From the NCBI RefSeq assembly GCF_000307875.1, contig NZ_AJLS01000141.1, positions 1-64,000 on the forward strand: a stretch of 64,000 nucleotides of DNA, written 5' to 3'. This stretch comes from Neobacillus bataviensis LMG 21833. GTDB taxonomy: Bacteria > Bacillota > Bacilli > Bacillales > Cytobacillaceae. Below the pieces are notes generated by a model. It made no database searches. It saw nothing but the letters and a program-made list of their open reading frames with translations, and was not told the origin of the DNA. The position numbers and the translations under genes were made by a program. Shown here piece after piece: positions 34,225-43,086 of this stretch; position 1 is the stretch's first letter, and the number at the start of each line of letters is the position of its first letter.

Positions 34225-35155
34225 CATTCTTGTACCTCTTATTCTTTACTCGTTGCATTCGTTTTTCTTTATATTGTCCAAAATCCCAGCTCGACAAAAA
34301 TTCTTTTGCAGAAGTATAGCCTGATTTATAGAGAAAATCAGTTTCATCCCCGTATAGTACAAAATCAGTTGCGTTGATGGTGCCAGTCGGAATTTGAATC
34401 GTGCGTTCAATCGTTTCTTCGTTCATATATCGTAAATCATGGGCCTGAAGCATCGTTTTAAATATATTTTTGAAAAGGTGGATTGGCGTTGGTATAACCG
34501 CACCTATGTTCACTTCCTCTTTCACAAAATGGAAGCCAAAGGTTGGAAAACGAGGGTTGTCTGTATCAAATATCCATATTGGAAAATTACTAAGTAATCC
34601 GCCATCTAAAATATAGGATTTGTTATGATCCTTTGATTTCCAAATAACCGGACGGAAGAAAAATGGTAAAGAAGCACTCATCATAACGGCAGTTGAAACT
34701 TTCAAATCAGCAGGAGTCATCCCATAGCGTTCCAAATCATCTGGAAAAATAAGCATTTGGCCATTCGAAACATCAGAAGCAATAATCTTCAGCTTTCCAT
34801 CTGGAAGATCTGCAAATGTCTTAATTCCTTTTTCCGAAAGAAGTGAATCCATCCATGTTTCCAAATAATCGTTTTTATAAATTCCAAGATGAATCATAAG
34901 TTCTAAAAGGATTCCGAAAATGGGAATTCGATTTAGAATCGTCCTGCCTCGAAGCTTCGAGAAATTGATATCGCTCATCCGGTCTCTAATTTCATGGCTT
35001 TTATAGCCACTTGCCAAAAGAGCAGCTATTACGGCTCCCGCTGATGTTCCAGCCAGTCTTTGCCATTCTACTTTTTCCTCTTCCATGGCTTGAACCGCTC
35101 CAATAAAAGCAATCCCCCTGACCCCGCCACCTTCAAAAACAGCATCTGCCTTCAA
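34214..35155 (-). CDS. Patatin-like phospholipase
   Basis: Ser-Asp dyad lipid acyl hydrolase. The oxyanion motif FEGGGVRGIAFIGAV, nucleophile elbow GTSAG, and catalytic Asp in LDGGLLSNFP are all visible, so it should be active. About 313 residues; no signal peptide, so cytoplasmic or peripheral. I place the start at TTG 35155 (product MKADAVFEGGG) with AGAGGTGG 6 nt upstream; a GTG at 35185 is also open. Single gene between yfkN and gerAB. Patatins can be housekeeping or defence effectors; nothing adjacent favours defence here. Confidence 0.83.
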   Translation of the reverse strand: MKADAVFEGGGVRGIAFIGAVQAMEEEKVEWQRLAGTSAGAVIAALLASGYKSHEIRDRMSDINFSKLRGRTILNRIPIFGILLELMIHLGIYKNDYLETWMDSLLSEKGIKTFADLPDGKLKIIASDVSNGQMLIFPDDLERYGMTPADLKVSTAVMMSASLPFFFRPVIWKSKDHNKSYILDGGLLSNFPIWIFDTDNPRFPTFGFHFVKEEVNIGAVIPTPIHLFKNIFKTMLQAHDLRYMNEETIERTIQIPTGTINATDFVLYGDETDFLYKSGYTSAKEFLSSWDFGQYKEKRMQRVKNKRYKNETR

Positions 35156-35545
35156 TAATTTCCACCTCTCGATAAGATTTTTCACCTTTTAAACTGCTAA
35201 TATCGTTCAATAAAAATTATTGCAAATAAATAACCCAGACCTTAAAGTGCAAGGGTTTTTGTTGATTTAAAAAAATATCCTTACACACATATTCAATGAA
35301 AGAGGCGTGAAACCCTTGTTGCAACTGTATATTTTTGAAACAAAGACTCCACAGGAACGGTTCTCATGGCTTTTGATGAAGTTTTGGATATTTCAATGAG
35401 TAAGCAAGTCTTGATTTAAACAAATCCAAAATGACGTAAGAAAAAGTACACAATCAAGAATCCTCTTAAAAAAATATAACAAGAATAAATAATAGTAAAA
35501 TACAAATAATATTTACCATTATTATACCTATAGGGAGGTATAGCT
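35156..35545. other. Intergenic stretch, no clear gene
   Basis: About 390 AT-rich bases between the divergent patatin and gerAB genes. A short open frame beginning VKPLLQLYIFETKT near 35308 shows no recognisable match. The gerAB promoter, expected to be forespore-specific, must lie at its right end, but no confident sigma-G boxes were found. Confidence 0.3.
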
Positions 35546-35593
35546 ATAGAGAAGTCAGATTCGATTACTGTATTTCAATTAATCCTATTATCT

Positions 35594-36640
35594 ATGACTG
35601 CGATTGGCTTAAAGAATCATGTCATTATTATTTCACCATTGATACAAACCGCAGGAAGAGACTCTTGGTTAAGTGTGATTGTTTCACTTTTTTTTGTACT
35701 TCTCTGGATACCTCTTCTATTTTTTATTCATAAAAAAACAAAGCAGCAGCACTTGAATCAATGGATGCAAAAATATACTGGAAAATGGCTAGGCAATTTT
35801 ATTTTTTTCATTGTTATCTTTTATTTGACCATTATTGCGGGAGTGACATTAAGAGAGACAATTACTTGGGTCAATATTACTTTCCTACCGAAGACCCCCG
35901 TTTTTTTGATGGCGGCTTGTTTTACTTTGGTTTGTTGGATGCTGGCAGGAACGAGTCTACGTACTTTGAGTATCGTTAATATATTTCTTTTATTCTTTAT
36001 TATTCTTCTCGGCTTTTTTGTGGCGATTACCAACATCAAATACAAAAATTATTCACTTCTTATGCCCTTTCTCGAACATGGATTTTCTCCTGTTTTAAAA
36101 GGGACGGTTTACCAATGTTCAGGGATGGTGGAATTAATATTTCTTCTGTTTCTTCAACACAAAACTGAAAAATCCATTCAGTTTCGCCACTTAATAATAG
36201 CTGCAGTCCTTTTAACATTGTTAACAGTTGGCCCACTGATGGGAGCTGTGATTGAATTTGGGCCTGTTGAAGCATCAAAACAGCGATTTCCTCCTTACGA
36301 GGAATGGGGACTGGCCTCTCTAGGAAATTTTATTGAACACGTCGACTTTTTATCCATCTACCAATGGTTATCTGGTGCATTTATTCGAATTTCACTACTT
36401 TTGCTACTAATAAGGGAGTATCTTCCATTTAAACAGAAACAAAAATGGTTTTTACTAATGATTTTAGCTGCAATTACTGCTATAGCATTACTGCCGATCA
36501 GTGATTTTCAATACATGCGAATCTTATCTGCGATTATTTTACCATTTACACTTTGGTTCTTCTTAGGCTTATCAGTTTTCCTCGGTCTATTGGCAGCGAT
36601 TTTTGAAAGAAAAGTATGGAGGCCGAACAATGATATTTAA
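35594..36640 (+). CDS. gerAB: Spore germination permease-like protein GerAB
   Basis: Nutrient-sensing subunit of a GerA-type germinant receptor in the spore inner membrane, of the amino-acid permease (spore germination GerAB) family, with about ten helices. From the first ATG (35594) it has 348 residues but starts in the middle of the first helix. The frame stays open upstream with KSDSITVFQLILLS, and GGGAGGTAT (35532-35540) stands 6 nt before an in-frame ATA at 35546. The natural start is therefore probably 35546 with a non-standard or mutated start codon. It overlaps gerAA by 11 nt. Confidence 0.88.
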   Translation: MTAIGLKNHVIIISPLIQTAGRDSWLSVIVSLFFVLLWIPLLFFIHKKTKQQHLNQWMQKYTGKWLGNFIFFIVIFYLTIIAGVTLRETITWVNITFLPKTPVFLMAACFTLVCWMLAGTSLRTLSIVNIFLLFFIILLGFFVAITNIKYKNYSLLMPFLEHGFSPVLKGTVYQCSGMVELIFLLFLQHKTEKSIQFRHLIIAAVLLTLLTVGPLMGAVIEFGPVEASKQRFPPYEEWGLASLGNFIEHVDFLSIYQWLSGAFIRISLLLLLIREYLPFKQKQKWFLLMILAAITAIALLPISDFQYMRILSAIILPFTLWFFLGLSVFLGLLAAIFERKVWRPNNDI

Positions 36641-38144
36641 GAAAAAGAAAAAGAGTCAGATTACAGCTAGAAGTCCTGATGAAAAGGAAGATTCAACAGC
36701 ATCAAAGTCACTAAACGAACAAACTCTTCGGGAGTTATTCAAAAAAAACGAAGATGTTATATTTGAACCTTTTAAATTCAATCAGCACAAAGTGATGTTT
36801 ATTTACTGTAAGGGATTAGTTAATAACGATATGCTTTATCAAATGATTCCCGAACGTCTGGAAGCTTTTTTTTCGCAATTACATGTGGAACCTAGCAAGG
36901 AAAAGATTCTCGACCTCCTTCGCCTCCCTTCTCTTAAATTGGTAGAAAATGATGATGAAGCAGTTTCAGAGATTTTTTCCGGAAAATTGCTGATGGATTT
37001 CAATATACCGGGAAGCATTTTTCTAGTTGACGTTTCGGAACGGCCGCAGCGAAACCCGGAAGAGACAAAAACAGAAGTGAGTCTCTTAGGTCCACGTGAC
37101 AATTTTATCGAAGATATTTCAATCAATACTGCTTTAATTCGAAAACGACTACGAACAACCTCGCTTGCAAGTAAATCACTTGAAATTGGCAGGCGAACAA
37201 GAACGAAAGTTTCTGTTCTGTATATAGATGATATTGCTGATAAGGAAATTTTACAAAAAGTCTTGGAAAAGTTGTCTGCTATTGATATTGATGGACTCTT
37301 TAGCGGTACACAATTAGAAGAATTACTAGATAAAAACCCATTCGGTTTGTTTCCGCGTCATGCCTATACGGGACGGCCCGACTTTGCCGTTCAATCTCTC
37401 CTTAACGGCAGAATCATTATTTTAATCGATGGGATTGCTTATGCTTATATAACACCTGTAAATCTGTTCTTTTTGTTAAAGAGCACCGAGGATAAGGAAC
37501 AGAACTATGCATTTAACTCCTTTGAGCGATTGATGCGGATTGTCGGAATTCTTGTGGCCACTTTCCTTCCGGGTTTCTGGGTTGCCCTCTCTTCTTTCCA
37601 TCAGAATCAGCTTCCGCTCACGCTTTTAGCAACAATTGTAGAATCGAGAAGGGGAGTTCCTCTACCCACTTCTCTCGAGGCCTTATTAATGCTGCTTATT
37701 TTTGAATTATTTAGAGAAGCTGGTCTGCGCCTGCCAACTGCAGTAGGTCAAACACTCAGCGTAATAGGCGGACTTATTATCGGAGATGCGGCAATTAGAG
37801 CAGGTTTAACAAATCCTGCCATGCTTGTTGTCATTTCAGGCTCGACTATTGCTACCTTTACACTGGTGAACCAGTGGTTAATCGGAACAGTTTCTATAAT
37901 ACGGTTTTTTGTCATCTTTTGTGTTTCTCTTTTTGGTTTTTTTGGTTTTTTTATCTCAATCTATATTATTTTAATTTACATTGCTCAAATTCGTATCTTT
38001 GGGGTTCCTTATTTAGGTTTAGTCACCCGTCTTGACATGATGAATATCTTAAAAACTGTTTTTCGATTACCCGATTCCAAAAAAGGCAACAGAGTAAACT
38101 CTCTAAACCCTAACGACCCTAACCGAAAAGAAGGGGAATCCTAA
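36630..38144 (+). CDS. gerAA: Spore germination protein GerAA
   Basis: A subunit of the germinant receptor. It has an N-terminal soluble domain (residues ~30-290, with GPRDNFIEDISINTALIRKR and FPRHAYTGRPDFAVQSLLNG) and four to five C-terminal membrane helices (residues ~290-480). 504 residues from the ATG at 36630, chosen because TATGGAGG lies 7 nt upstream. Order gerAB-gerAA-gerAC differs from the A-B-C order of the B. subtilis gerA operon but is common in other spore-formers. Confidence 0.92.
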   Translation: MIFKKKKKSQITARSPDEKEDSTASKSLNEQTLRELFKKNEDVIFEPFKFNQHKVMFIYCKGLVNNDMLYQMIPERLEAFFSQLHVEPSKEKILDLLRLPSLKLVENDDEAVSEIFSGKLLMDFNIPGSIFLVDVSERPQRNPEETKTEVSLLGPRDNFIEDISINTALIRKRLRTTSLASKSLEIGRRTRTKVSVLYIDDIADKEILQKVLEKLSAIDIDGLFSGTQLEELLDKNPFGLFPRHAYTGRPDFAVQSLLNGRIIILIDGIAYAYITPVNLFFLLKSTEDKEQNYAFNSFERLMRIVGILVATFLPGFWVALSSFHQNQLPLTLLATIVESRRGVPLPTSLEALLMLLIFELFREAGLRLPTAVGQTLSVIGGLIIGDAAIRAGLTNPAMLVVISGSTIATFTLVNQWLIGTVSIIRFFVIFCVSLFGFFGFFISIYIILIYIAQIRIFGVPYLGLVTRLDMMNILKTVFRLPDSKKGNRVNSLNPNDPNRKEGES

Positions 38145-39310
38145 TGAGGAGAAAACTGAAAAAACACTTGTTTCTTACATTAACCGTGCTGACTATTTTC
38201 CCGATAGCAGGCTGCTGGGATACAAATGAATCCGAGCGAATGGTATATGCTCAAGGGATAGGCGTGGATTATAAGGATGGTCATTATACCGTTTATTTAC
38301 AAGTGGTAAATTTAAGCTTAATGGCAAAATCTGAGTCCAGCGGAACCGGAGGGCCTCAAGTAAATGTTGAAGTTGGCCATGCCTCGGCAAAATCGTTTGA
38401 TAAAGCAGTTTTCAACCTCTATAAAAGTACCCAAAGACGCATTTTCTGGGGCCATCTTTCCTATCTTGTTTTCACAGAAAATGCTTTAAAACAAGTGGGT
38501 GTCAAAGCAACGATAGATATGTTGGATCGCTATCGGGAGACGCGTTATCGCATTTGGATATACGGGACAAAGGAACCACTTTCAAAAGTATTCGTTACAA
38601 CTCCAATTCTTGATATGTCTACCGCCCTATCAAGGCTAAGTGATCCTGAAGCCACATTCCATCAAAGTTCGTATATTCGTCCGATCGATATGAGAGAACT
38701 GATTATCGCGCTAAACGAGCCTGGATACGAGGCTAGTATCCCTTTCATAAGCATTTCCGAAAAAACCTGGGTAACAGATAAAGGAGGACATAATGCAATT
38801 AAAACAGATGGGATTGCTATTACTACAAAGGATGCTCTTAAGGGAAAAATAACGAACAACCACGCCTTAGGTTATAGATGGATGAATAAAGATTTTGTTC
38901 GAGACGGGCTACAGGTAAGAAGTAAAGAAGGGCCAATGGTTGATCTAATATTTGATAAGGTAAAGTTAAAGATACAGCCAGTCGTAAAAAATTCGGAGAT
39001 TCATTTTAATGTGCAGATCAAAGCAAAAGCTGCAATGCTTGTCCTAGTGAATAAAGTCAATCTTGCTAGTTTAGCATCAGAATCAGAAAAGGAAATAAAA
39101 AAACAAATTATAGAAACGTATTTAAAAGGACTTAGCTTCGACGCCGATGTATATCGACTATCAGAGGTTCTTTATAGGAAAAACGTAAAAGCCTGGAAAC
39201 AAGCAGAACATAATGGAAAAATTCCGTTAACGAAAGATTCGATTAAGCTAGATATAAATGTGAAATTGGATAATGGAGCTAAACAACGTGAAGAGCCTAC
39301 CTTAGAATAA
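38144..39310 (+). CDS. gerAC: Spore germination lipoprotein GerAC
   Basis: Lipid-anchored C subunit of the germinant receptor. Lipoprotein signal with lipobox PIAGC (Cys ~24), followed by the family's CWDTNESERMVYAQGIGVDY opening and the GerAC C-terminal domain (VKLKIQPVVKNSEIHFNVQI, then IKKQIIETYLKGLSFDADVY). 388 residues. ATG overlaps the gerAA stop by one base (TAATG), with AAGGGGAAT upstream. Followed by a terminator. Confidence 0.92.
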   Translation: MRRKLKKHLFLTLTVLTIFPIAGCWDTNESERMVYAQGIGVDYKDGHYTVYLQVVNLSLMAKSESSGTGGPQVNVEVGHASAKSFDKAVFNLYKSTQRRIFWGHLSYLVFTENALKQVGVKATIDMLDRYRETRYRIWIYGTKEPLSKVFVTTPILDMSTALSRLSDPEATFHQSSYIRPIDMRELIIALNEPGYEASIPFISISEKTWVTDKGGHNAIKTDGIAITTKDALKGKITNNHALGYRWMNKDFVRDGLQVRSKEGPMVDLIFDKVKLKIQPVVKNSEIHFNVQIKAKAAMLVLVNKVNLASLASESEKEIKKQIIETYLKGLSFDADVYRLSEVLYRKNVKAWKQAEHNGKIPLTKDSIKLDINVKLDNGAKQREEPTLE

Positions 39311-39354
39311 CTCTGCCAATAGTTTTGATTCATTTGCACATTCCTTTAAGAGTG

Positions 39355-39382
39355 AACCACTCCTCGTACAGGAGTGGTTTTC
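39355..39382 (+). terminator. Terminator of the gerA operon
   Basis: AACCACTCCT pairs with AGGAGTGGTT, followed by TTCTTC. Confidence 0.8.
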
Positions 39383-39396
39383 TTCAATCATGTCGA

Positions 39397-39450
39397 TTAA
39401 TTTTTAGAAGAATGATCATTTCTAAACTGCTTAGGAGTTAAACCTGTGTT
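39397..39450 (-). pseudogene. Remnant of an AraC-family regulator C-terminus
   Basis: The minus strand reads NTGLTPKQFRNDHSSKN then stop, matching the end of the second AraC helix-turn-helix (xxTGLTPKQFR). An in-frame TGA precedes it and no upstream part is found, so only the last ~17 codons survive. Confidence 0.5.
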
Positions 39451-39486
39451 TCATCTGTACATAAAATCATTTTTTCGATATACTAA

Positions 39487-39695
39487 TCACCTTATGGATG
39501 AAATAGTATGATTTACATGTTCATACGCTTTTTCGAATTCGACTGCTAGATCAATATTTATAGCTGTTACACCTTTTGCAGCCCAGGAGCTGAGCAAAAC
39601 AATAACGGCTTTATATTGGACGTTGATAAATGGATGATGTTGGTTTTCTTCAGCAATAAAAGCTTTGGATTAAAAAGTGAATGTTTATCAAACAT
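39487..39695 (-). pseudogene. Fragment of a pterin-4a-carbinolamine dehydratase
   Basis: The minus strand encodes SKAFIAEENQHHPFINVQYK followed by VIVLLSSWAAKGVTAINIDL and AVEFEKAYEHV, then a stop. This is the conserved half of the PCD family (AExxNHHPxIxxxYxxVxxxLxSWxAKGLTxxDxxLAxxxD), including the His-His-Pro active-site motif. The N-terminal ~40 residues are missing, and a frameshift at 39670-39672 separates it from an upstream piece beginning MFDKHSLFN. There is no RBS. It is a decayed, 5'-truncated gene. Identification is from motif memory. Confidence 0.7.
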
Positions 39696-39781
39696 AATAA
39701 ATATAAATTTCAAATGATCCGAATCATCGGTTCATTTTTTTAATAGTAGTTCTAATGTTCTTAGAATTTTTTCTCTAAACA

Positions 39782-40858
39782 TTAAAAAAACGCCCTTTGA
39801 ATAAACCATACCGCACCGAAAAGAGATATCGACGCCGAGATGGCAGGAATCGACCATTTCACTCTGCGAATATAGTGAATCACGGGATATATTGCTAATA
39901 CAAACAATATTTGTCCCATTTCAATACCGAGATTAAAAGTTAACAGTGAAGACATGAAATGTCCGCCGTCCATCCTCATTTCAGATAATGATCCAGCAAA
40001 ACCGAACCCATGAATTAGGCCAAATCCAAAGGCTAACCATATATTATGTTTCATATTCCTATTAAACACATTATTAATCGCGACATATATAATGCTCAAA
40101 GCAATGAGAGACTCGACAAACCTCTCGGGCAGCATGATGATGTGCATACTGGCCAAAATCAAAGTAACGGTATGCGCTGCCGTAAAAGCGGTCACGACTT
40201 TTAAAATTTGCTTAATAGACCGGGCTCCTATTAATAATCCTAAAAGAAATAGAATGTGGTCATAACCGGTAATCAAATGTTCCACTCCGAGCAAAAAAAA
40301 CTGCTTGATGGCACGAATGAAACTTACCTGCCCAAGCTGGATTTCACGCGATTCATAAGTAATAACGGAATTTTGATTCTTTCCATTATGATTGATCGTA
40401 ACAAAATTGGTATGCCATTGATCTACATCATCAAAAATCATGTCGTATGTAAGTGCCAAATATTCTGGTTTATGGTTTTGTGAATACTCAAGTATTACCT
40501 CTGCAAAGGGCCGGTTATTCACTTCGATTGCTTGAAGACGGGTTAACTTTCCTTCAAGTGGAATACCATCTCCGTGCAATTTGATGTTGGATAATAGATA
40601 GGTTTCCACCTCCGGTTTAGAGTTTTTTACAAATTGATTGATGACTTCCGGTGTATTTGTCCCTATTTCTGGGTCATTCGGGGTTACCGCTATTCTTAAT
40701 TCAGCCATATCCACTCGTAAAATATATTGGAGCACGTCATCCCTTTCCGAAATATCTGAATAGGCTTGGCTGTCACCAGTATGCGCAAATGAAACAGGTA
40801 CATTTAACCCAGAAAATGCAAGCAAGAATACAATTAAACTAAGCCATTTTTTAACCAT
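39782..40858 (-). CDS. HupE/UreJ-family membrane protein with exported N-terminal domain
   Basis: 358 residues. Signal peptide ending VSFAH, an exported domain of ~165 residues (residues ~28-190), then about six membrane helices (residues ~195-355) with the family motifs EHLITGYDHILFLLGLLIG and FGFGLIHGFGFAGSL, rich in His that may bind metal. HupE/UreJ proteins are thought to move nickel or other metals. The ATG at 40858 has GGGGGGATTC upstream. No urease or hydrogenase genes are nearby. Downstream is the pseudogene stretch. Confidence 0.75.
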   Translation of the reverse strand: MVKKWLSLIVFLLAFSGLNVPVSFAHTGDSQAYSDISERDDVLQYILRVDMAELRIAVTPNDPEIGTNTPEVINQFVKNSKPEVETYLLSNIKLHGDGIPLEGKLTRLQAIEVNNRPFAEVILEYSQNHKPEYLALTYDMIFDDVDQWHTNFVTINHNGKNQNSVITYESREIQLGQVSFIRAIKQFFLLGVEHLITGYDHILFLLGLLIGARSIKQILKVVTAFTAAHTVTLILASMHIIMLPERFVESLIALSIIYVAINNVFNRNMKHNIWLAFGFGLIHGFGFAGSLSEMRMDGGHFMSSLLTFNLGIEMGQILFVLAIYPVIHYIRRVKWSIPAISASISLFGAVWFIQRAFF

Positions 40859-40901
40859 CCTGAATCCCCCCACTATGCTTTTCTAAAAAATGAACCACAA
40901 C

Positions 40902-40943
40902 CTGAAAAAAAATCCCACTGAACTTGAAACCCAGTGGGATAAA
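40902..40943 (-). terminator. Terminator of the metallophosphatase gene
   Basis: On the minus strand ATCCCACTG pairs with CAGTGGGAT and is followed by eight T. Confidence 0.85.
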
Positions 40944-40973
40944 GTAAAACGGCTAATGGCACCTCAGCTTCGT

Positions 40974-42827
40974 TTATTTTTTCGACCAGAGGTTGATAAG
41001 TGCTTCGGCATCGGAAGTCAGTACGTCTTTCACAGACTTACTTATATGACCTTGCATTGGTTTGTTATTGATATGCTTTAGGAAATCCTGCATGTGTTTC
41101 GCTGCTTTTTCCTTGGAGCCCTTGTTCATTTGATGGTCTGCCTGGTCCAAGCTATTCTTCAGTTGAGGAATGAGCGGGCCGTTCACATCTCCGACGGCCG
41201 TATAGCGGTCAAGCAAACTTTGCATTGCTGGGATACTTGTCTCGACTTTAAAGCGTAAGGTCGTATCTAATGTATTTCCCGCCGTGTCGACCGCAACAAT
41301 TCTTAGTGTATGAACGCCCAGTTTACCTGCTAGATCCACTTCCGAACCCTGTTGATATGGCTTTCCATCAAGTGTCAGGGATTGGCTGACCACGCCGGTA
41401 GTTTCGTCTTTTACGTCCAGTTTGAATGTAACGGTTTCGTTATCTTGATACACCGTTCCATCAGCGAAAGCAGATCCATTTGCTTCTAATGTATAGGTCG
41501 GAGCTGTTTTGTCCTTTACTAACGTATACGTATCCACTTCTTCCATTGTATCTGTTCTATAGGTTGAAACCTCGATGCTGCTCGGAGTTACATGTATGTT
41601 TGAGAAAGTTGGCACCTTAAGCTGGCTTCTCACCTCAGAATAGATTTCCGGGGTGGTCTTTAACGCATAATACTTACTGCCACTTGCAGAGTTTGCAGTG
41701 ATATACGCAGTACCTTTCGGATTCACAACTCTTCCCTTTTCATCTACGATTTGATCCTTTTGCGGTTGGTCAGCTTTCATATTATAGGTTCTGACATAAG
41801 AGTGGTCATGACCCATGAGAACAATATCGATTCCTAATTCATCAATCGTCGGGAAAAGCGCGGCTCTTAAATTGACGATTGCCGTTTCGGTAGAGTGGCT
41901 GGCGGCACTATAGATGGAATGATGGAAAGTAACAATTTTCCAACGTGCATTTGGGTTTTTCGCAGCCGCCTCTTTCATAAATGCGGCATGAGAAGCTCCG
42001 CTCATATTATTGGAATTCAGTACCATAAACAAAGTATCGCCATAGGTGTAATAATAGTCCCCACCGGCATTGGTTACTCCGAACTCTGCTGACTCATTCG
42101 GCTGATTAAAGTGATATTTGTAGTTCACACTGTTATCGTGATTTCCTACTACCGGTGCCAGCGGCAAGTTTCTAAGTGCGTCCGGCTTGAAAAATCCGGT
42201 ATATTCCTTTTCACTTGTGGACGTATTCACCTGATCACCCGCAGACATAATGAAGCTGTAATCCGGGAATTTTTCAACCGCTTTCGTAAGCGTGTCCTCC
42301 CAACCAGCCGTATCTGTCGTCGCATTTCCGCTCGCACCGATTTGCGGATCGCCCACTAACATGATTCGGTAATCCTCTGCATTTCGGGTGGTATATTCAT
42401 AGACAGTGCTCCAGTGTTCATCTGTGCCGTCACCAACACGGTACACATATTCAGTTGAGCCTTTCAGGTTCGTTACGGTTACTTTATTGGTAGAAAAATC
42501 AGGAACTGCGTCGTTCGCTTTACCATTGAATGTCATGGCTTTGTCTGCCGGAAATTCACTTCCATTCATATTAGACTTCTCAGCAATCTGAACGACAGCG
42601 GTTCCAGGGTTTCTTGGTGTATACCAAGTTAGATTCAATTCAGATTCATTTTTTCCGGGAGTGAGTCCTAGGTCAGTGACAGCATAATTACTGAGTGTAT
42701 TAATTACAGGGGTGATGGGTTCTGCAGCTCCTGCTCTAACACTTGTCCATCCAGAGAATACAATCGCTGAAGCCATTGCTATTGATAGCAATCGATCCCC
42801 ACTTTTTTTATTAAAACCTCTTCTCAT
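40974..42827 (-). CDS. Exported purple-acid-type metallophosphatase with C-terminal FIMAH-like domain
   Basis: About 617 residues. Signal peptide (residues ~1-35), an N-terminal purple-acid-phosphatase FN3-like domain (~45-150), then a calcineurin-like phosphatase core with all metal-ligand motifs: VGDPQIG, SAGDQVN, VGNHDNS, TFHHSIYS and MGHDHSY. An Ig/OmpL47-like domain (~470-540) and a helical C-terminal FIMAH-like domain (~545-617, SLLDRYTAVGDVNG) follow. It probably scavenges phosphate outside the cell. The ATG at 42827 is uncertain; TTG and GTG lie just upstream. Four TGTAAA boxes at phased spacing lie ahead, pointing to PhoP control. Confidence 0.85.
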   Translation of the reverse strand: MRRGFNKKSGDRLLSIAMASAIVFSGWTSVRAGAAEPITPVINTLSNYAVTDLGLTPGKNESELNLTWYTPRNPGTAVVQIAEKSNMNGSEFPADKAMTFNGKANDAVPDFSTNKVTVTNLKGSTEYVYRVGDGTDEHWSTVYEYTTRNAEDYRIMLVGDPQIGASGNATTDTAGWEDTLTKAVEKFPDYSFIMSAGDQVNTSTSEKEYTGFFKPDALRNLPLAPVVGNHDNSVNYKYHFNQPNESAEFGVTNAGGDYYYTYGDTLFMVLNSNNMSGASHAAFMKEAAAKNPNARWKIVTFHHSIYSAASHSTETAIVNLRAALFPTIDELGIDIVLMGHDHSYVRTYNMKADQPQKDQIVDEKGRVVNPKGTAYITANSASGSKYYALKTTPEIYSEVRSQLKVPTFSNIHVTPSSIEVSTYRTDTMEEVDTYTLVKDKTAPTYTLEANGSAFADGTVYQDNETVTFKLDVKDETTGVVSQSLTLDGKPYQQGSEVDLAGKLGVHTLRIVAVDTAGNTLDTTLRFKVETSIPAMQSLLDRYTAVGDVNGPLIPQLKNSLDQADHQMNKGSKEKAAKHMQDFLKHINNKPMQGHISKSVKDVLTSDAEALINLWSKK

Positions 42828-42906
42828 CAAAAAAAACACTCCCTCAATTTTTTACCCTCACCCGCGCGGTTTCATAGGAAGGCTCACTTTTATCATAAGT
42901 GATGTT

Positions 42907-42966
42907 TGTAAAGAAGAAATAAATTCCATGTAAATAAAGATTCCATCTATGTAAATTATCTGTAAA
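42907..42966 (-). promoter_or_regulatory. PhoP box array upstream of the metallophosphatase
   Basis: TGTAAA (minus strand TTTACA) at 42907, 42929, 42950 and 42961. Spacings of 22, 21 and 11 bp put them on one helix face, as for PhoP direct repeats TT(A/T/C)ACA with ~5-bp gaps. Confidence 0.7.
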
Positions 42967-43086
42967 TTATGCATATTCATCCTCTTTTGATAAATTTAAT
43001 ATTAATTTACTAATAAATTACATTCCCTTAACACTATTTCCTTATAATCAAACTAATTCATCCGGAAATTTTTTAGGAGGGAACGT

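Noticed and set aside
34214..35155. Patatin as a defence effector linked to the TIR module
   Set aside because: yfkN lies between them, each has its own terminator, and no cyclase or CBASS gene is adjacent.
39782..40858. Urease or hydrogenase locus around the HupE/UreJ-like gene
   Set aside because: No urease, hydrogenase or nickel-chaperone genes are present on either side.
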